The translations under genes and the position numbers were made by a program. A model generated the notes under the pieces. That model did no database searches and was not told the origin of the DNA. It saw only the letters and a list, made by a program, of their open reading frames with translations. Positions 11,266-23,277 of a DNA stretch of 64,000 bases are shown piece after piece (position 1 is the first letter of the stretch; every line of letters starts with the position of its first letter). Source of the DNA: Sialis fuliginosa (lineage: Eukaryota; Arthropoda; Insecta; Megaloptera; Sialidae); the NCBI GenBank assembly GCA_961205875.1, contig OY540810.1:28396001-28460000 (forward strand), in the 5' to 3' direction.

Positions 11266-11472
11266 TAATATTTATTTGGGGCAGAGAGTTGTATCAATAT
11301 CATTTTATTTAAGACAAAAAAATATACATATGCCAAATTTGTTCAATTGAATTAAATTTTTATGATTACATTGTTAGAAAAAATTGACCTATACCACTTT
11401 TAAAATAAATATTGTATTTCCTATTTAATTTTTCTATTGTATTAGTGAAATTACATTGTATTAATTATATTT

Positions 11473-11478
11473 AATAAA
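11473..11478 (+). terminator. Candidate polyadenylation signal of SelK
   Basis: AATAAA in an A/T-rich stretch beyond the SECIS. An earlier AATAAA at 11257-11262 falls inside the SECIS lower helix, so this later one would keep the SECIS in the mRNA with margin. Confidence 0.3.
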
Positions 11479-11527
11479 ATAATTGGTATTCATCTATAAA
11501 TGTCTTGTTTCTATTTTAGTCAATTTA

Positions 11528-11786
11528 TGTCTGGTATATTTATAAAGAATTTAGTCTAGACTCTAGCCCAAAACCAAACTAATTTCTGCAAGGTATTAAA
11601 TCATGAATTAATTTAGTATAGATTTTAGAGCAGTGGTAATAAATTTATGATATACTGCTATCCGTTCACCATTGCTTGTAGATTATTATTAAATTAATAC
11701 CATGCAACTGTTATTAAAATGTAATATCCTACAAACAGCATTTGGCTAGGTTTTGGTTTAGACTGAATTCTTAATAACACCTGACA
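11528..11786. mobile_element. TGTC-end MITE with TTA duplication
   Basis: 259 bp. Ends TGTCTGGTATATTTATAAAG and, inverted, TGTCAGGTGTTATTAAGAAT, flanked by TTA at 11525-11527 and 11787-11789. Non-coding. The TTA target fits a Harbinger-type element. Confidence 0.65.
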
Positions 11787-11789
11787 TTA

Positions 11790-13097
11790 TAAAATAAAAG
11801 ATCAGTGAGAGTAAATATTACAAATTTTATGATTTATATTATTTTATTTTTATCTAATATGTTATACATATTTCTTAAATTAATTTCTACTAAATGGAAT
11901 AATATTTACTTTCATTAATTTGGTTTACCCTAACTAATGATAACTTTTATATAGCATTATTGTCAACCACTTTACCGAACCAACCAAAATATTGAAAATA
12001 AATATTAAATAATTTTTTCAATCAATATTCAATTGACCCATTATTTTCTTCTAGTATATTTTTATTAAAAAGTATTGAAACAATTCATTTTTAAAAATGT
12101 ATTTGTGCGATAGTAAAAAATAAAACCAATTTTAGAGACTTCAAAATGATTCTCAATATTATTGAACAAAAATCAACAAGAAATGTATAATTAATTAACT
12201 AATATTAATATATCAATGAAATAACATAATTTAAAAATAAAAATATTTACAAATATGAGTATGATATTTTGTCATTAAAATCTAATAATTCATTTTCATT
12301 TAAAATAAAACTTTTCAATTGAATTTAATACAATTTTTCTTTTTTCAAAATCAGATCTTTTCTCTGTTTTGTTACTGAAAAATAAATAATTGATAAATAT
12401 AAAAAAACATTTTTTATACCACAATAGTGCCTAAAATTAAATATAAATGTATAATAATATCTCAAAATAGGGCGTCAAAAGCTGACTAGGGGTTCAAAAC
12501 AAAATATACCTTTTTGTTTCCCCTTTCTATAGCCCTGATAATAATAAAAGGACGTATATGACACAATTAAAATAAAATTATCTTTTAAAATATACAATTA
12601 TTAAATTAGATTTTATCTATACTGATTGACAGTATATTATGATATATCTGTACAAGAAAACATTCCTATATTTCTTATAAAAATATTTCAAACGAATTTC
12701 ACAATCTACCACAACGAGCATTTTTATAATTGAATTTCATCAAGTCTTTGTAATTAATAAATTATTCCGTATTCCACCATTTTATATTATTAATTATTTC
12801 CAATATGTAAATATTTTTTCTCGCAGAATTTTCTATACAGATATATTTAAATCAAAATAAAACTACCTATTTCTCTAATTACAGCGGAATTATCATCTCA
12901 CTTTATGAATTGGCAAATATACGATTTAATTTTTCTTTCAATACACTTTTATTCCCCAGTTAGATATTTAAGGCATTCATAAATAATCCCCCAATCGATA
13001 GTCCTTAATATAGGTACCCTTGTTAATTTATCGAAAACATAAAGTTTATTTGCCATGCTCATCAATTGATTCTACTATATATCTACGTCTACATAAT
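11790..13097. other. Intergenic spacer, SelK to glutamate carrier
   Basis: AT-rich, no convincing coding potential on either strand. It holds the 3' flank of the glutamate carrier (transcribed toward it) and a short GC-richer patch near 12470-12540. Confidence 0.5.
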
Positions 13098-16000
13098 TTA
13101 GGCTTTTTTAATACCCATTAGTGCTTCAGCAACACCTAAGAAATAAACCATTTGCGCGATTCCAAACAAGGGAGCTATGACGATCATCCTGCAAGCACCT
13201 CCTTTGAAAAATGCTCGAATTCCTTCATGTTTATATGTTTTCCTATAAGTATATAATTATATATAAAAACCATTTGATATTCATTACACTTACAAGAGAA
13301 CCTTTTCAAGTGAAAAAATCGTATCGAATTCAAATTTTGTATATAGCTAGAGGAGGTCAAGGGTAGTAAGAAAAAAATTATTTTAGCTGCGGTAAAACGG
13401 TTCAAGGCGGTGATATACCCTTCTGAAAATGTGAAAAATAATCGTACATTTCAAATAACTTTGAAACTAATGAAGATATAAAAAAATCTATAGTACAAAT
13501 TTTTCATAATTTTTTATACAGTCGAAATTCAAAAACGTGAAACCGTTCACCCCCACCTCCCACCCACCTCATTATTTTTTACGATTTTTTTTTTATTTAC
13601 TCAATTTAATTGTATTGTACAATAGTAATTATTACGTTAGCGATAAGAAAAGTTTGACTATAATTAAAAAGTTACCAATTTAAAAGAATATTTACATTTC
13701 AAGAGATCTAGAAACCAGTAAAAAGATTTTTAGCGCAAATTAGTCAAGAAAATAGCCGGTTAAAAATTGCCAATTGATACGTTTGTTTCTTGCATTAATT
13801 CAATGAAAAATTACTTTATGTTACTGTTATAATATTTAATCCGTGCTTCAGTTTAAAATATTTCCCCACCTCTGGGCTAGATAGACCGACAGGCAGCAGA
13901 CACACTAATCAACGGTTTCACGTTTTCGAATTTCTATTGTTGCCATTCGAACGAGTACAAAAAATTATGAAAATTTTGTATTATACATATTTTTATATCT
14001 TTATTAGGTTCAAAGTTATTTGAAAAATACGATTATTTTATACATTTTCATAGAGGTATTTCATCCCCTTAAACCATTTTACCGGACGAAATTGTATACA
14101 CGAAAATTCCGGAATCAACTGAAAATATTAGTACGTTATTTATTTTTCAATTGTACTTACACAAACGCATCTGTTATCCCCGTGAAGGACATTTCTCCCT
14201 CAACTTTACTCAAGGCCTGAAGACGCGTTTTGACGACGTCAAACGGATTGACAGTCAAAGCTGCTAGAGATCCGGCGGCGCATCCTGATAGAAAAGAGCA
14301 CCAAAATACTGCTTCGCCTGGAACAAAACGACAAAGTATAATAACAAAACGCGATTATCCCACTTTCTTCAAATACATGTTCATTCAACAATATCGAAAT
14401 TAATGATACTTTACCTGACCCATCATTTCTTCTTGGTCCCAACCCATTTAGAGTAGCAAATAACGGAAAATACACAACAGAAAATGACACATCTCTCAGC
14501 ATTGTTGCCGCCGTACCTTTATAAAGACCAATAATACCATGGCTTCTGAATAATTGTAGAGCTATTTTTGTCGCAGTCACTTTAGGGACGGTTTTACCAG
14601 CTGGAATTTAAAAAAACAATTTTTTAATGCACTTTTTAAAATATACCATTAAAATTTAAATGTGTTATATAAATGTATAAACAAAATGGTATAATATGGA
14701 AGTACAGTGAAACTTCTCAAACCAATCGTACTTTCTACACGATCCATTCCTTAAACGACCAGTATTTAATGGAGTTATTTATATTTTTGATATAACTTTT
14801 TAGTGACGCATACAGTATGCAGGCAATTGCTTAAGGCCCCAAGGCGACGCAAAAGGGTGCCCCAAACTTGGCTGAAGAGTAATAAAATGGTCTTCAGTTA
14901 TTGAATGAAATTTTTTTAATTAAAAAAAATATTTTTTTTATTCTTCCTGAGGCCCCCGACTATCATAACACGCCGCTGATCATAACCACAAATGGCCATT
15001 TTATTTTAACCGTAGCTGGTTGGTTTGAAAAAGTTTTTACTAATATAATTTATAAAAATTAATATTTTATTTTATTTTATTTTTTGCTGAAAATACAAAA
15101 CACATCTTTAATGACAACCTTGTTGAGCTGCTGCTGCGATTCTCCCAGCATCCTGCATCTGTATCTTCAATAGTTCCATAGGTGTTGTGATCACTATTTG
15201 ACAAAAACCCGCCATTCCTCCGGCAGCCATCTGCCGTGTGATTGGCAAAGAGCTATAAGCGAATTATAGTTCAAATGACAAATCAATTAAGACGTAATTT
15301 TCATCATAAAAGAATGGTGCATAAGTCGCATTATATAATAGAAAAAATATCTATTGAAATTTATTTTATTCGACTATTGACTATTGACTTCAATGTCAAT
15401 TTTTCGTAAACAAATTCACAGAGTCGTTTTTATATAGTATAATAATAATAAATCTTCAACAATAGTTACTAAGAAGACAAAACAAAGATCAATATGAGAC
15501 TAAAACTGTTTAATAGAGTTTTCCTTAAATTTTTCTTCTCGATACTTCCCTTTTAAAATCAAACACAATAAATATAAGTGGAGCATGATTTCCATTTATC
15601 AAAAAAATATAATAGTTCAGACTTTAGTGACATTGTTAGCGAAGAAGACCAAACCGTCTAAAATTTTGACCGAGACGATAAAAACTGTATTTATAAGTAT
15701 CTTCAAGAGTCTCGGATTTATAGCATTACAATTAAAGAATACATGATATCAATAATTTTATGGTCTCGGTTAGGAGTCATTCATAAATTACGTCACACGT
15801 TGTGTGGCATGGTGTGACAAAGGGGGTAGGAGTCACAAGCTTCGTGACGTCGCATCTAAAAATCAAAACAATGAATTTTATATAAATTCTTAGGAGCAAA
15901 AATTTGAGGAAAAATTACCATGTTATTAGTAACTCGAGACCGGTGAAGAGATTTTAAAAAATTTTCAAACTTTTTATTAAACAAAAATATTTTATATAAA

Positions 16001-19000
16001 TAAAAATAATATTAACAGCCAAGGACAATTAAAAAATATTTCTTTTGTTTTTTTTTCGTTGATTTTGAGTACCTACTTGTTTCGAAAATTGTGTGATGTC
16101 ACAACAGAGGGGAGGGCACAGGAATGTGACAAGGTGGGGAGGGGGAGGGGGGTAAAAAATCATGAAATGTGTGTGACGTAATTTATGGATGGTCCCTTAC
16201 GTGTATATAGGAGATGAGATCGGTTATTTTTTTAGAAACGAAATGTCTTCAATTTTTACGAGACGAAATCGGTATGAGAGTATCAATTGTAAAATTCGCG
16301 ACTAAGACAAGATTTCAGAACATTTCGTTGTTCATATTTATAAGTTAAGAATTGATTCAAGATCAGTACGACGTTTTCCCTGAAAGTACTTAATGAAAAA
16401 TGAAATATTTCCAAGTTTTAGCCTCCCATATCCCTTCCTTTTATGAGTAATATATACGTATATTATTGTATATGCCTTGTTTTATTCGTAGTAAACATGA
16501 ATTTCAAAGTGACTTATGGGCCATTATTGGTGTATATTATGTATATATTATCTAAAATACTAAATAAAATTCTACTGTTAATTGAAAAATTTAGCGTTAG
16601 TATTTATTTTTTATATTTCAATCCAATTTACTTACCCATTTTTATAATTTCATATAAAATAAAAAAGGAAATGTTGTATTGTATATATGTACATAATAAA
16701 TACTGCAGCTACATAACAATAAGTAGTCAATATTTTTCGTAAATTTGTTATACAGAATAAATTCATAATAGAACAAAACTACAAAGTACTGAAGAATAAT
16801 TTTTAAATCATTCCAAACAGTAGTGGGCAGTGAGAAAAAAATTGTCTCAAAACTGACTTTCTCTCCTCATTTCAGCCTTGGCACTTTACAGAAACGGTCT
16901 CCGCCACCGCTTCGATCTTGCAAATCTATTATATGTGATTCAATACAAGTGACATGTAAGCTGCGTCGAAACAGCACTGCGTTTTGACGCAGCTAACATG
17001 TAATAGATTTGAAAGGTCGAAGCGGTGACGGAGACAGTTTCTGTAAAGTGCCAAGACTTTAAGTTCACAATCAGCTACGTCATGTCTCCTATGAAGTTGG
17101 GTTACTAACCGTGTATTGTGAGTAAACTAAAGGCCTCTATACACCATCCAATCTGCAGGGCCGATTTGGCGAGAGGTAGAGTGGAGGTACTGCAGATTTG
17201 CCTATACACAACCCAATCTGCAGTACCCCCACTCTACCTCCCGATAAATCGGCCCTACAAATTGGATGGTGTATAGAGGCCTTAATACTCACCACTCATA
17301 AATAAATAAGCGAAATAGAAGCATGCATTTTCTTTTGTTTTAAGCAATTTTCTAAAAGATATATAAACAAACTAAATGCAAATTACCACACACTAATACA
17401 TACATAAAATAATAAAACTATTTTCAACTTCATTCTGGCCAATCAGTGATACCAATTTTGTAATGATAAATAAATTTGAAATTTGGTTTTTCTGTAAGGA
17501 GCATTAATCAAATAAATTTTATGCACAATACAACTTAAAATATAATAACATAAATACTTAATACTATTGCAATTTACATTAACAATAGCTATTTATTTTG
17601 ATATATTTTTGCTCTATTTGGATTTAAAAACAAAAATATAATAAGCTTTTTTGACAACATATATTTTTCATTTTTATTAAAAATAAATATTTTACTTACC
17701 CATCTTTCGCCTTAAAATGATATCTAAAGAAATCGTTTGCCGCTAATTTAATAGCTTTCTCTGGAGTTATCAATAAAATGTTTACTGCAGAACCTTTGTA
17801 CATTCCAAAATACCCTTCTGCTCTGTAGGTTTTTCGAAAACAGTCCAGCCTTTAAAATAAAATAAAAAATTATTGGACAAAAATTAAAGAGTAGAAAATT
17901 CTCTATAAGGTGTGTCATTCAGATATATTAAAAAATCAGATTTAATCACATTTAGTAGAACTACACACGTAGCGATTTATGAAAAATTACCATTCCTGTC
18001 CAATTTTGTGCTCAAAATCTATACCTAAGCTTTTGCAGAGTTATTTAATGGTTCTACTAAAATAAGCTTTGAACATATTGAGTAGAAAAGAGAGATAATT
18101 GTGCTATAATGACCTTCATTTAACAATAGGTACGACAAAAATTAAAAAATTGAAAAAAAATTTATTTAATTATAAATTGCACCCTGTTTAATGTTTTATG
18201 TGTACTTATGTTAAAAATATGACTAAACACTAAAAAATATATATTTATAGGCTACAAACATGTTTTTTATTATTTTTTCACTAAAAAAATTCTATTCGTA
18301 CTAGGGCAGGATCTCTTGATAGCTTCTATCGAATATATATTCGTCATAAAATTTAGAATAATAAGCAATAAATTATTTTTTACTAAATTATATATTTTCC
18401 GTGTAATTGAAAGTCAAAATCAATGTAATGTAATTTGTTCTCTAAGGTTTCTGGCATTATCCAATGATCTTCACAAAAATCAGTGTTTTTATATATATTG
18501 TGTATAGGGAGTAGTTAAAGGGGTAGAATTAGTTCTTTCAGGGGTATTTTATGTTTGAATCGTCGATATTATTGGTAATTAATTAATTCCCACTATTTAA
18601 TATACAGGATAGTTCGGTTTGGGATACAGATATTTTAGGAGCTGATTCCCTAGATCATTGTGAGTAAAAAATTGTAATGAATAGGAGGAACTATCTTCAA
18701 CACCCTCTGAGCTACAGGGTATTGAAAAAATTCGTTCAGAGTAGTATTTACAAACAAAGATTATTTCATAACTTCTAAAGTAATGTAACTAGAGCAACAA
18801 CAATGAGTCAGTTTCATAAGTAATTAACTCACATATTTTTCAGTATCACCGTTATTGCTAGCCGTGTTTCCAGTTCAGAGTTATTGCTCATCAAAGTCAA
18901 AAAATATATTTATTTTTTTGAAAATTTTTATGAAAATGACATTTTTCTCCAAAAGTACATATAATATGTGGTATTTTTTATCATTATTTTGGTGTGTAAT

Positions 19001-22000
19001 AATGTTACCTACAAATTCACTATATCAAGTTTGAACCTGGGTCTTACAATTTTTCAGTTATAAATTTATCTAAATAATCCACAAAGTAACTATTTTACTA
19101 CCTACCGTATTAAATGAAACAATCATACATTTTTTTTGTTTATAATTACATAATTTTATTGTTAATGTTAATTTACATAATTTATGTAATAAATAATAAT
19201 TATGTAATTATAAACAACAAAAATGTATGATTGTTTCATTTAATAGGGTAGGTAGCAAAATAGTCACTTTGTGGATTATTTAGATAAATTTATAACTAGA
19301 AAACTGTAAGACCCAGGTCCAAACTTGATATAGTGAATTTGTGGATAACATTATCACACACCAAAAAAATGATAAAAAATATCACAGATTATAGGTACTT
19401 TTGGGAAAAAATATCATTTTCATAAAAATTAAAAAAATATATATATATATTTCGACTTTTTGAACTCTGAACTGGAAAGACTGGAAACACAGGTATAGCA
19501 ATAACGCTAATACTGAAAAATACGTTAGTTAATTGCCTATGAAACTGACTCATTGTGGTTGCTCTAGTTACGTTACTTTGGAAGTTATGAGATAATCTTT
19601 GTTTGTAGTTTGTAAGTACTATTCTGAAGGAAGTTTTTAAACACCTGTAGCTCAGAGTTGAAGATAGACCCCATACCTTCCCGTACAATTTTTTACTCAC
19701 AATGATCCAAAGAATCAGCTATTAAAATATCTGTATCCCAAACCGGAACACCCTGTATATAAAAAAAATACTTTACAGCAAATATATATTTGCTTTTTTA
19801 AAAGGTGAACGCTATTACCCCTTCTCAACCGCCAATGGTTTTTAATTGAAACAATATCATTAAAAATTATTTCTTATAAAACTATTGTTATATATTTATC
19901 AATACCGATTATTGCAATGTTGTTTATAAAAAATCAAGATTTAATCATATATACATATATATCATTAAGAATGGACTTATCAAAGATATACGCACGTATA
20001 TATCAATGTGCTATGTTTATAATGAATAGGATAATCTCCTTGAAAGTTATTTTTATACAATGCCTATAAACATTTTTATCTTAATCTGGCGAACGCACAT
20101 GTTGTCAAAAATAAACTCAATTATTTCATGATTTCATCCAATATTCCTATCTAAATATATCATTTGACGTACATACTCCGCATATACTCGTACCTTAATG
20201 CATAATATGATCTGTAAACGTAGAATGATATGACTCGATTTCTTGCTTAAAATATAATAACTTGAATAAGTATGTGTTTTTACATTAAAAAAAATGTTTT
20301 TTTTAAGTTTGTATTTATTTGATATGATTTTTTTTTAAATTGGATATTATTATTTATTTAAATATAAAAGGCAAAAAAATGTAACGCAATCTGAATTTTT
20401 TCAAATATTTTTTCTACGAATTAAAAAAAAAAGATTTTTACCAAAAATCTCTACATTTTGATGTTTTCTAAAAAATCATACTCACTTTCAATTTAAATTA
20501 GAACTTTCGTTTAATTATAATATGCAGACCTACTATTATAAAAATAGATTATTAATAGGTAATCTATACTCAATTAATTAATGCTGCAATTTTTTGTAAA
20601 GGTACTATATTTATTTTATATGTATTAACTTACATAGACGTGTACATAGGTCTGCCATCTGCACCAGGTCGGGTATTTTGTAGCCTAGTTTTTACAAGAT
20701 CCAAGGGGAACACGCATGTTACTCCTATAATTCCCGCAATTCCTCCATTTATAATTTTTGGTAACAATCTGTAAGTAAAATCACATTTTTAATATAAATG
20801 TATTCATTTTTATTACACCAAATAGAAAAGTAAGTCGTACAGAAGTCAAAATACTTGCACTTAATATGTACGTTTCAGTGGCGTCGGAGCCAGCAGGCAG
20901 GGAAACATATGCCCTCCCCCCCCCCCCCCCAAAAAACAACTTTCAGTGGGTAGTTATGACTACTTTTTGCCCCCTCAAAATTTGGATCCTGTTTTTTAGG
21001 GTGAGTTTGAAAAAACGTGCAATTATAAAAATATGTTTTCTGTAATTTCATTATTCTTAAAATTTCTTTATAATTTTTGTAAGCTCACAAACAAATTATA
21101 AAATGTAACCACGAGTCTAGTCAGAGACAAAGAAAAATAAAATGTGAGTACAGTGAAACCTCGTTAGTACGTTTTTTTTCTTTTTTTAGGTCCCGACATT
21201 CTTCCATAACACCCCATGTTAAAATATTACGTTAGGACGTTTTTTTTCGTTAGTACGTGTTTTCTTTCAGTCCCTTTAAAAACGTACTAACGAGGTCCCA
21301 CTGTATTTCTAATTATTTTATTAACAAATAGTAGGTACGACATTAATCAAGCCAAAGAAAATTGAAGTTAATTTTGAATTTAATGAACGCCACGTAAAGT
21401 TGGGTCAAGTTAATTTTTGATGTTCGTCCTGCAAATATAAATATATTTTCATCTATCTACTTTTAAATTAGCCAATCGAAAAAAATGGGATATAAGTCAA
21501 ATTGGCAACAATACCTATATAAGTCCTAAAAATTGATGCAACTATTTAAAATATCAAGCAATCAAAAATGAATGAAAATAATATTCTTAAAAAAATGTGT
21601 ACTTATAACATTGGGGTAGGTTAGTTTTTCATTAAAAAATTAATATGATACCATATACATATATTAATATCTTTTTAAGTAAACTTGTGATTATAGTATC
21701 AGTTATAATTTCATATCAAATATTTATTTAATATATATATGCAATACTTGAATAACCAGTGTTATAAATACTACTATTTGTTAAAAATAACAATCTTATA
21801 TAACAGTTCAATACTCAAGGGCACTTATATATTGTATGATAACCAATTTTGTAAACATTTTTTAATAAGTCGTGGTGTCAACAAAAATACATAGTTTTAA
21901 CGACGATAAAATATTTTTTATAATTTACAATCTAGACTAAAATATATTCTCATTATACTGATTTTTTTAGAGAATATATGTATTAATATAAATTACATAT

Positions 22001-22352
22001 ACAAAAAAATATAAATGTGAATCGAATGCTTTCTGTACATTTTTTCTTCAATAAATTTATGACGTTTAGATAATAAAGATATCATTATTATTACATGTGT
22101 ACATTGTACATAATATATGTAATATGTATATTGCATATATGTATGTATATATTATATTTATCTTTTAATCAAATATCTTAATAGTTTCTAGTTATCTTTT
22201 TAAGTTAATAAACTAAATAAGGATGTAGTTTTAATATGCACAAAAATATGTAGGTATTATACTTACATTAAATCTCAATATTAAAAATTAAATTACTTAC
22301 GCAAATTGTTGTTGTTTTTCAGCCATTTTATTATAATTTATTTGGAATGTTT
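13098..22352 (-). CDS. Mitochondrial glutamate carrier (SLC25A22/18-like)
   Basis: Inner-membrane carrier importing glutamate with a proton. Coding exons in transcript order: 22301-22326 (ATG; this exon extends as 5' UTR to 22352), 20634-20768, 17700-17849, 15119-15252, 14415-14600, 14161-14317, 13098-13242 (TAA at 13098-13100). All are GT-AG with consistent phases; 933 nt = 310 residues, the usual carrier length. Three mitochondrial-carrier repeats are visible, with P-x-D/E-x-x-K/R signatures [16 protein letters not shown] and PFDVVKTR. The second half ([20 protein letters not shown]) and IPFS-like [13 protein letters not shown] are typical of the glutamate-carrier subfamily. Introns hold several MITEs and a 1.2 kb foldback. 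No defects. Confidence 0.93.
13390..14084. repeat. Inverted-repeat element in a carrier intron
   Basis: Ends CGGTAAAACGGTTCAAGG and, inverted, CGGTAAAATGGTTTAAGG. The arms (about 13390-13560 and 13910-14084) are imperfect inverted copies around a unique centre. It lies in the last intron of the glutamate carrier, ending 77 bp from an exon. Non-coding. Confidence 0.6.
14703..15042. repeat. Probable MITE, CAGTGAAAC ends
   Basis: Left end TACAGTGAAACTTCTCAAACC is inverted near 15020-15042 (GGTTTGAAAAAGTTTTTACTA). The interior contains a C-rich patch of the CAGTGGCGTA-type repeat. Imperfect, so boundaries are approximate. Confidence 0.4.
15773..16196. mobile_element. MITE with ATAAATTACGTCACA ends
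   Basis: Terminal inverted repeats GGAGTCATTCATAAATTACG and, inverted, GGGACCATCCATAAATTACG. About 424 bp with a G-rich interior near the right end. It sits in a glutamate-carrier intron. Non-coding; the host-target duplication is unclear. Confidence 0.6.
16877..17055. mobile_element. Palindromic MITE (GTGACGGAGAC family)
   Basis: 179 bp near-palindrome. CTTGGCACTTTACAGAAAC and its inverse form the ends, followed inward by CACCGCTTCGA / TCGAAGCGGTG and AATCTATTATATG. Related copies: 30797-30963 and the subterminal parts of 4430-6122. Confidence 0.75.
17131..17282. mobile_element. 152 bp Tourist-like MITE with TAA duplication
   Basis: A strong hairpin: AGGCCTCTATACACCATCCA at the left is exactly inverted at the right end, and the arms continue through the centre with few mismatches. 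It is flanked by TAA (17128-17130 and 17283-17285), the PIF/Harbinger target. Confidence 0.85.
18601..19760. repeat. 1.16 kb foldback (long inverted repeat) in a carrier intron
   Basis: The whole segment is one inverted repeat. TATACAGGATAGTTCGG at the left matches the inverse of CCGGAACACCCTGTATA at the right. Arms of over 500 bp meet near 19140-19200 around TTATGTAATAAATAATAATT. It lies between carrier exons at 17849 and 20634, so the pre-mRNA would contain a long hairpin. Open frames in the arms mirror each other and are not genes. Confidence 0.8.
20874..20990. repeat. CAGTGGCGT repeat fragment with a C run
   Basis: Starts CAGTGGCGTCGGAGCCAGC and contains a run of about 18 C. It resembles other GC-rich fragments in the window (near 2690-2745, 14838-14990, 25495-25765, 45500-45660). 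Probably the end of an old DNA transposon. Confidence 0.4.
21151..21303. mobile_element. 153 bp mariner/pogo-type MITE
   Basis: Ends CAGTGAAACCTCGTTAGTACG and, inverted, CAGTGGGACCTCGTTAGTACG, flanked by TA on both sides. The CAGTG start and TA target are typical of Tc1/mariner-pogo MITEs. In the second carrier intron. Confidence 0.8.
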
Positions 22353-22716
22353 CTGAAATAATTACAATTTATTAAGTAGACATATAAAATACATATTTCT
22401 TATTAAAATTAATATGAAAATTTGCATAATATCATTGATAATTTATAGATATTTACTATTATCCACAAATTTGTCTATTAATATTTAAATTTACCGGTTA
22501 AATATTGCCATGGTTACATTAAACATATGTATTTTTGACATTTCTCTATATGTACTATTATTCTCATCTCTTTTAAATTATTTTATAAACAAAATGAAAT
22601 ATAAATCAATGTAAATTACCTAAGTATCTTTATTTAATACCATATTTTACATGTAAAAAATCAAATTTGTGATTTTTTATATGAAACTAGTCAAATATTT
22701 AAAATTATATACTTAC

Positions 22717-22760
22717 CAGTATAAAAAGACTAGATAGGTACAATTTTCGCTATAATATTA
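22717..22760 (-). other. Possible 5' non-coding exon of the glutamate carrier
   Basis: A strong donor (CTG|GTAAGTATAT at 22716-22717) lies upstream of the ATG exon, which itself begins with a good acceptor (TTATTTCAG at 22353). This suggests a leader exon ending at 22717. The 5' limit is a guess. Confidence 0.4.
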
Positions 22761-23245
22761 TTAATTTATTTTTATTAATATTAACTTATTTAAATATTTT
22801 ACAATAGAGCCTCGTCGTCTACAAATATAGAGACGCGACTAGTTTCATTGTGTAAAAGCATACGTCAAATATTGCATGCATGTGCCTATCTTCACATATG
22901 ATTTTGACAAGCTGCAATGTAATATTACATCAAAAAGTGAGACAGATATATTAAATTATATTGTTTGTATATCGTCGATCCCTTTTTATAATACAATATT
23001 ATACAGGTTTCAGAATCAATACCTTGGTTTCCTTTTGACACTAGCAAAAAAGTTGTACACTGTAAAAAAATTAATTTAATTATAATTTTTTTTATTTATA
23101 GTAATTTGTAACTAATTCCATTAAAAAAATACAATCAATTAAAATGTAGAAAATATCGTGAATCTTTTTCTTCTAGATAATTCCAGTGCTGTGCTGTGTA
23201 AACAAAAGGATAAATAAAAGAAACAAATTATTATAAAAGAAAAAC

Positions 23246-23251
23246 TTTATT
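23246..23251 (-). terminator. Polyadenylation signal of the SLC5 gene
   Basis: AATAAA (TTTATT on the + strand) about 27 nt after the stop codon, followed by a T-rich stretch. Confidence 0.55.
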
Positions 23252-23277
23252 AAAAACTTAAAATATTTATTCTAATC

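Noticed and set aside
16443..16742. 99-residue hydrophobic frame in a carrier intron
   Set aside because: Leu/Ile/Tyr-rich translation of AT-rich DNA, no family pattern, lies within an intron of the glutamate carrier.
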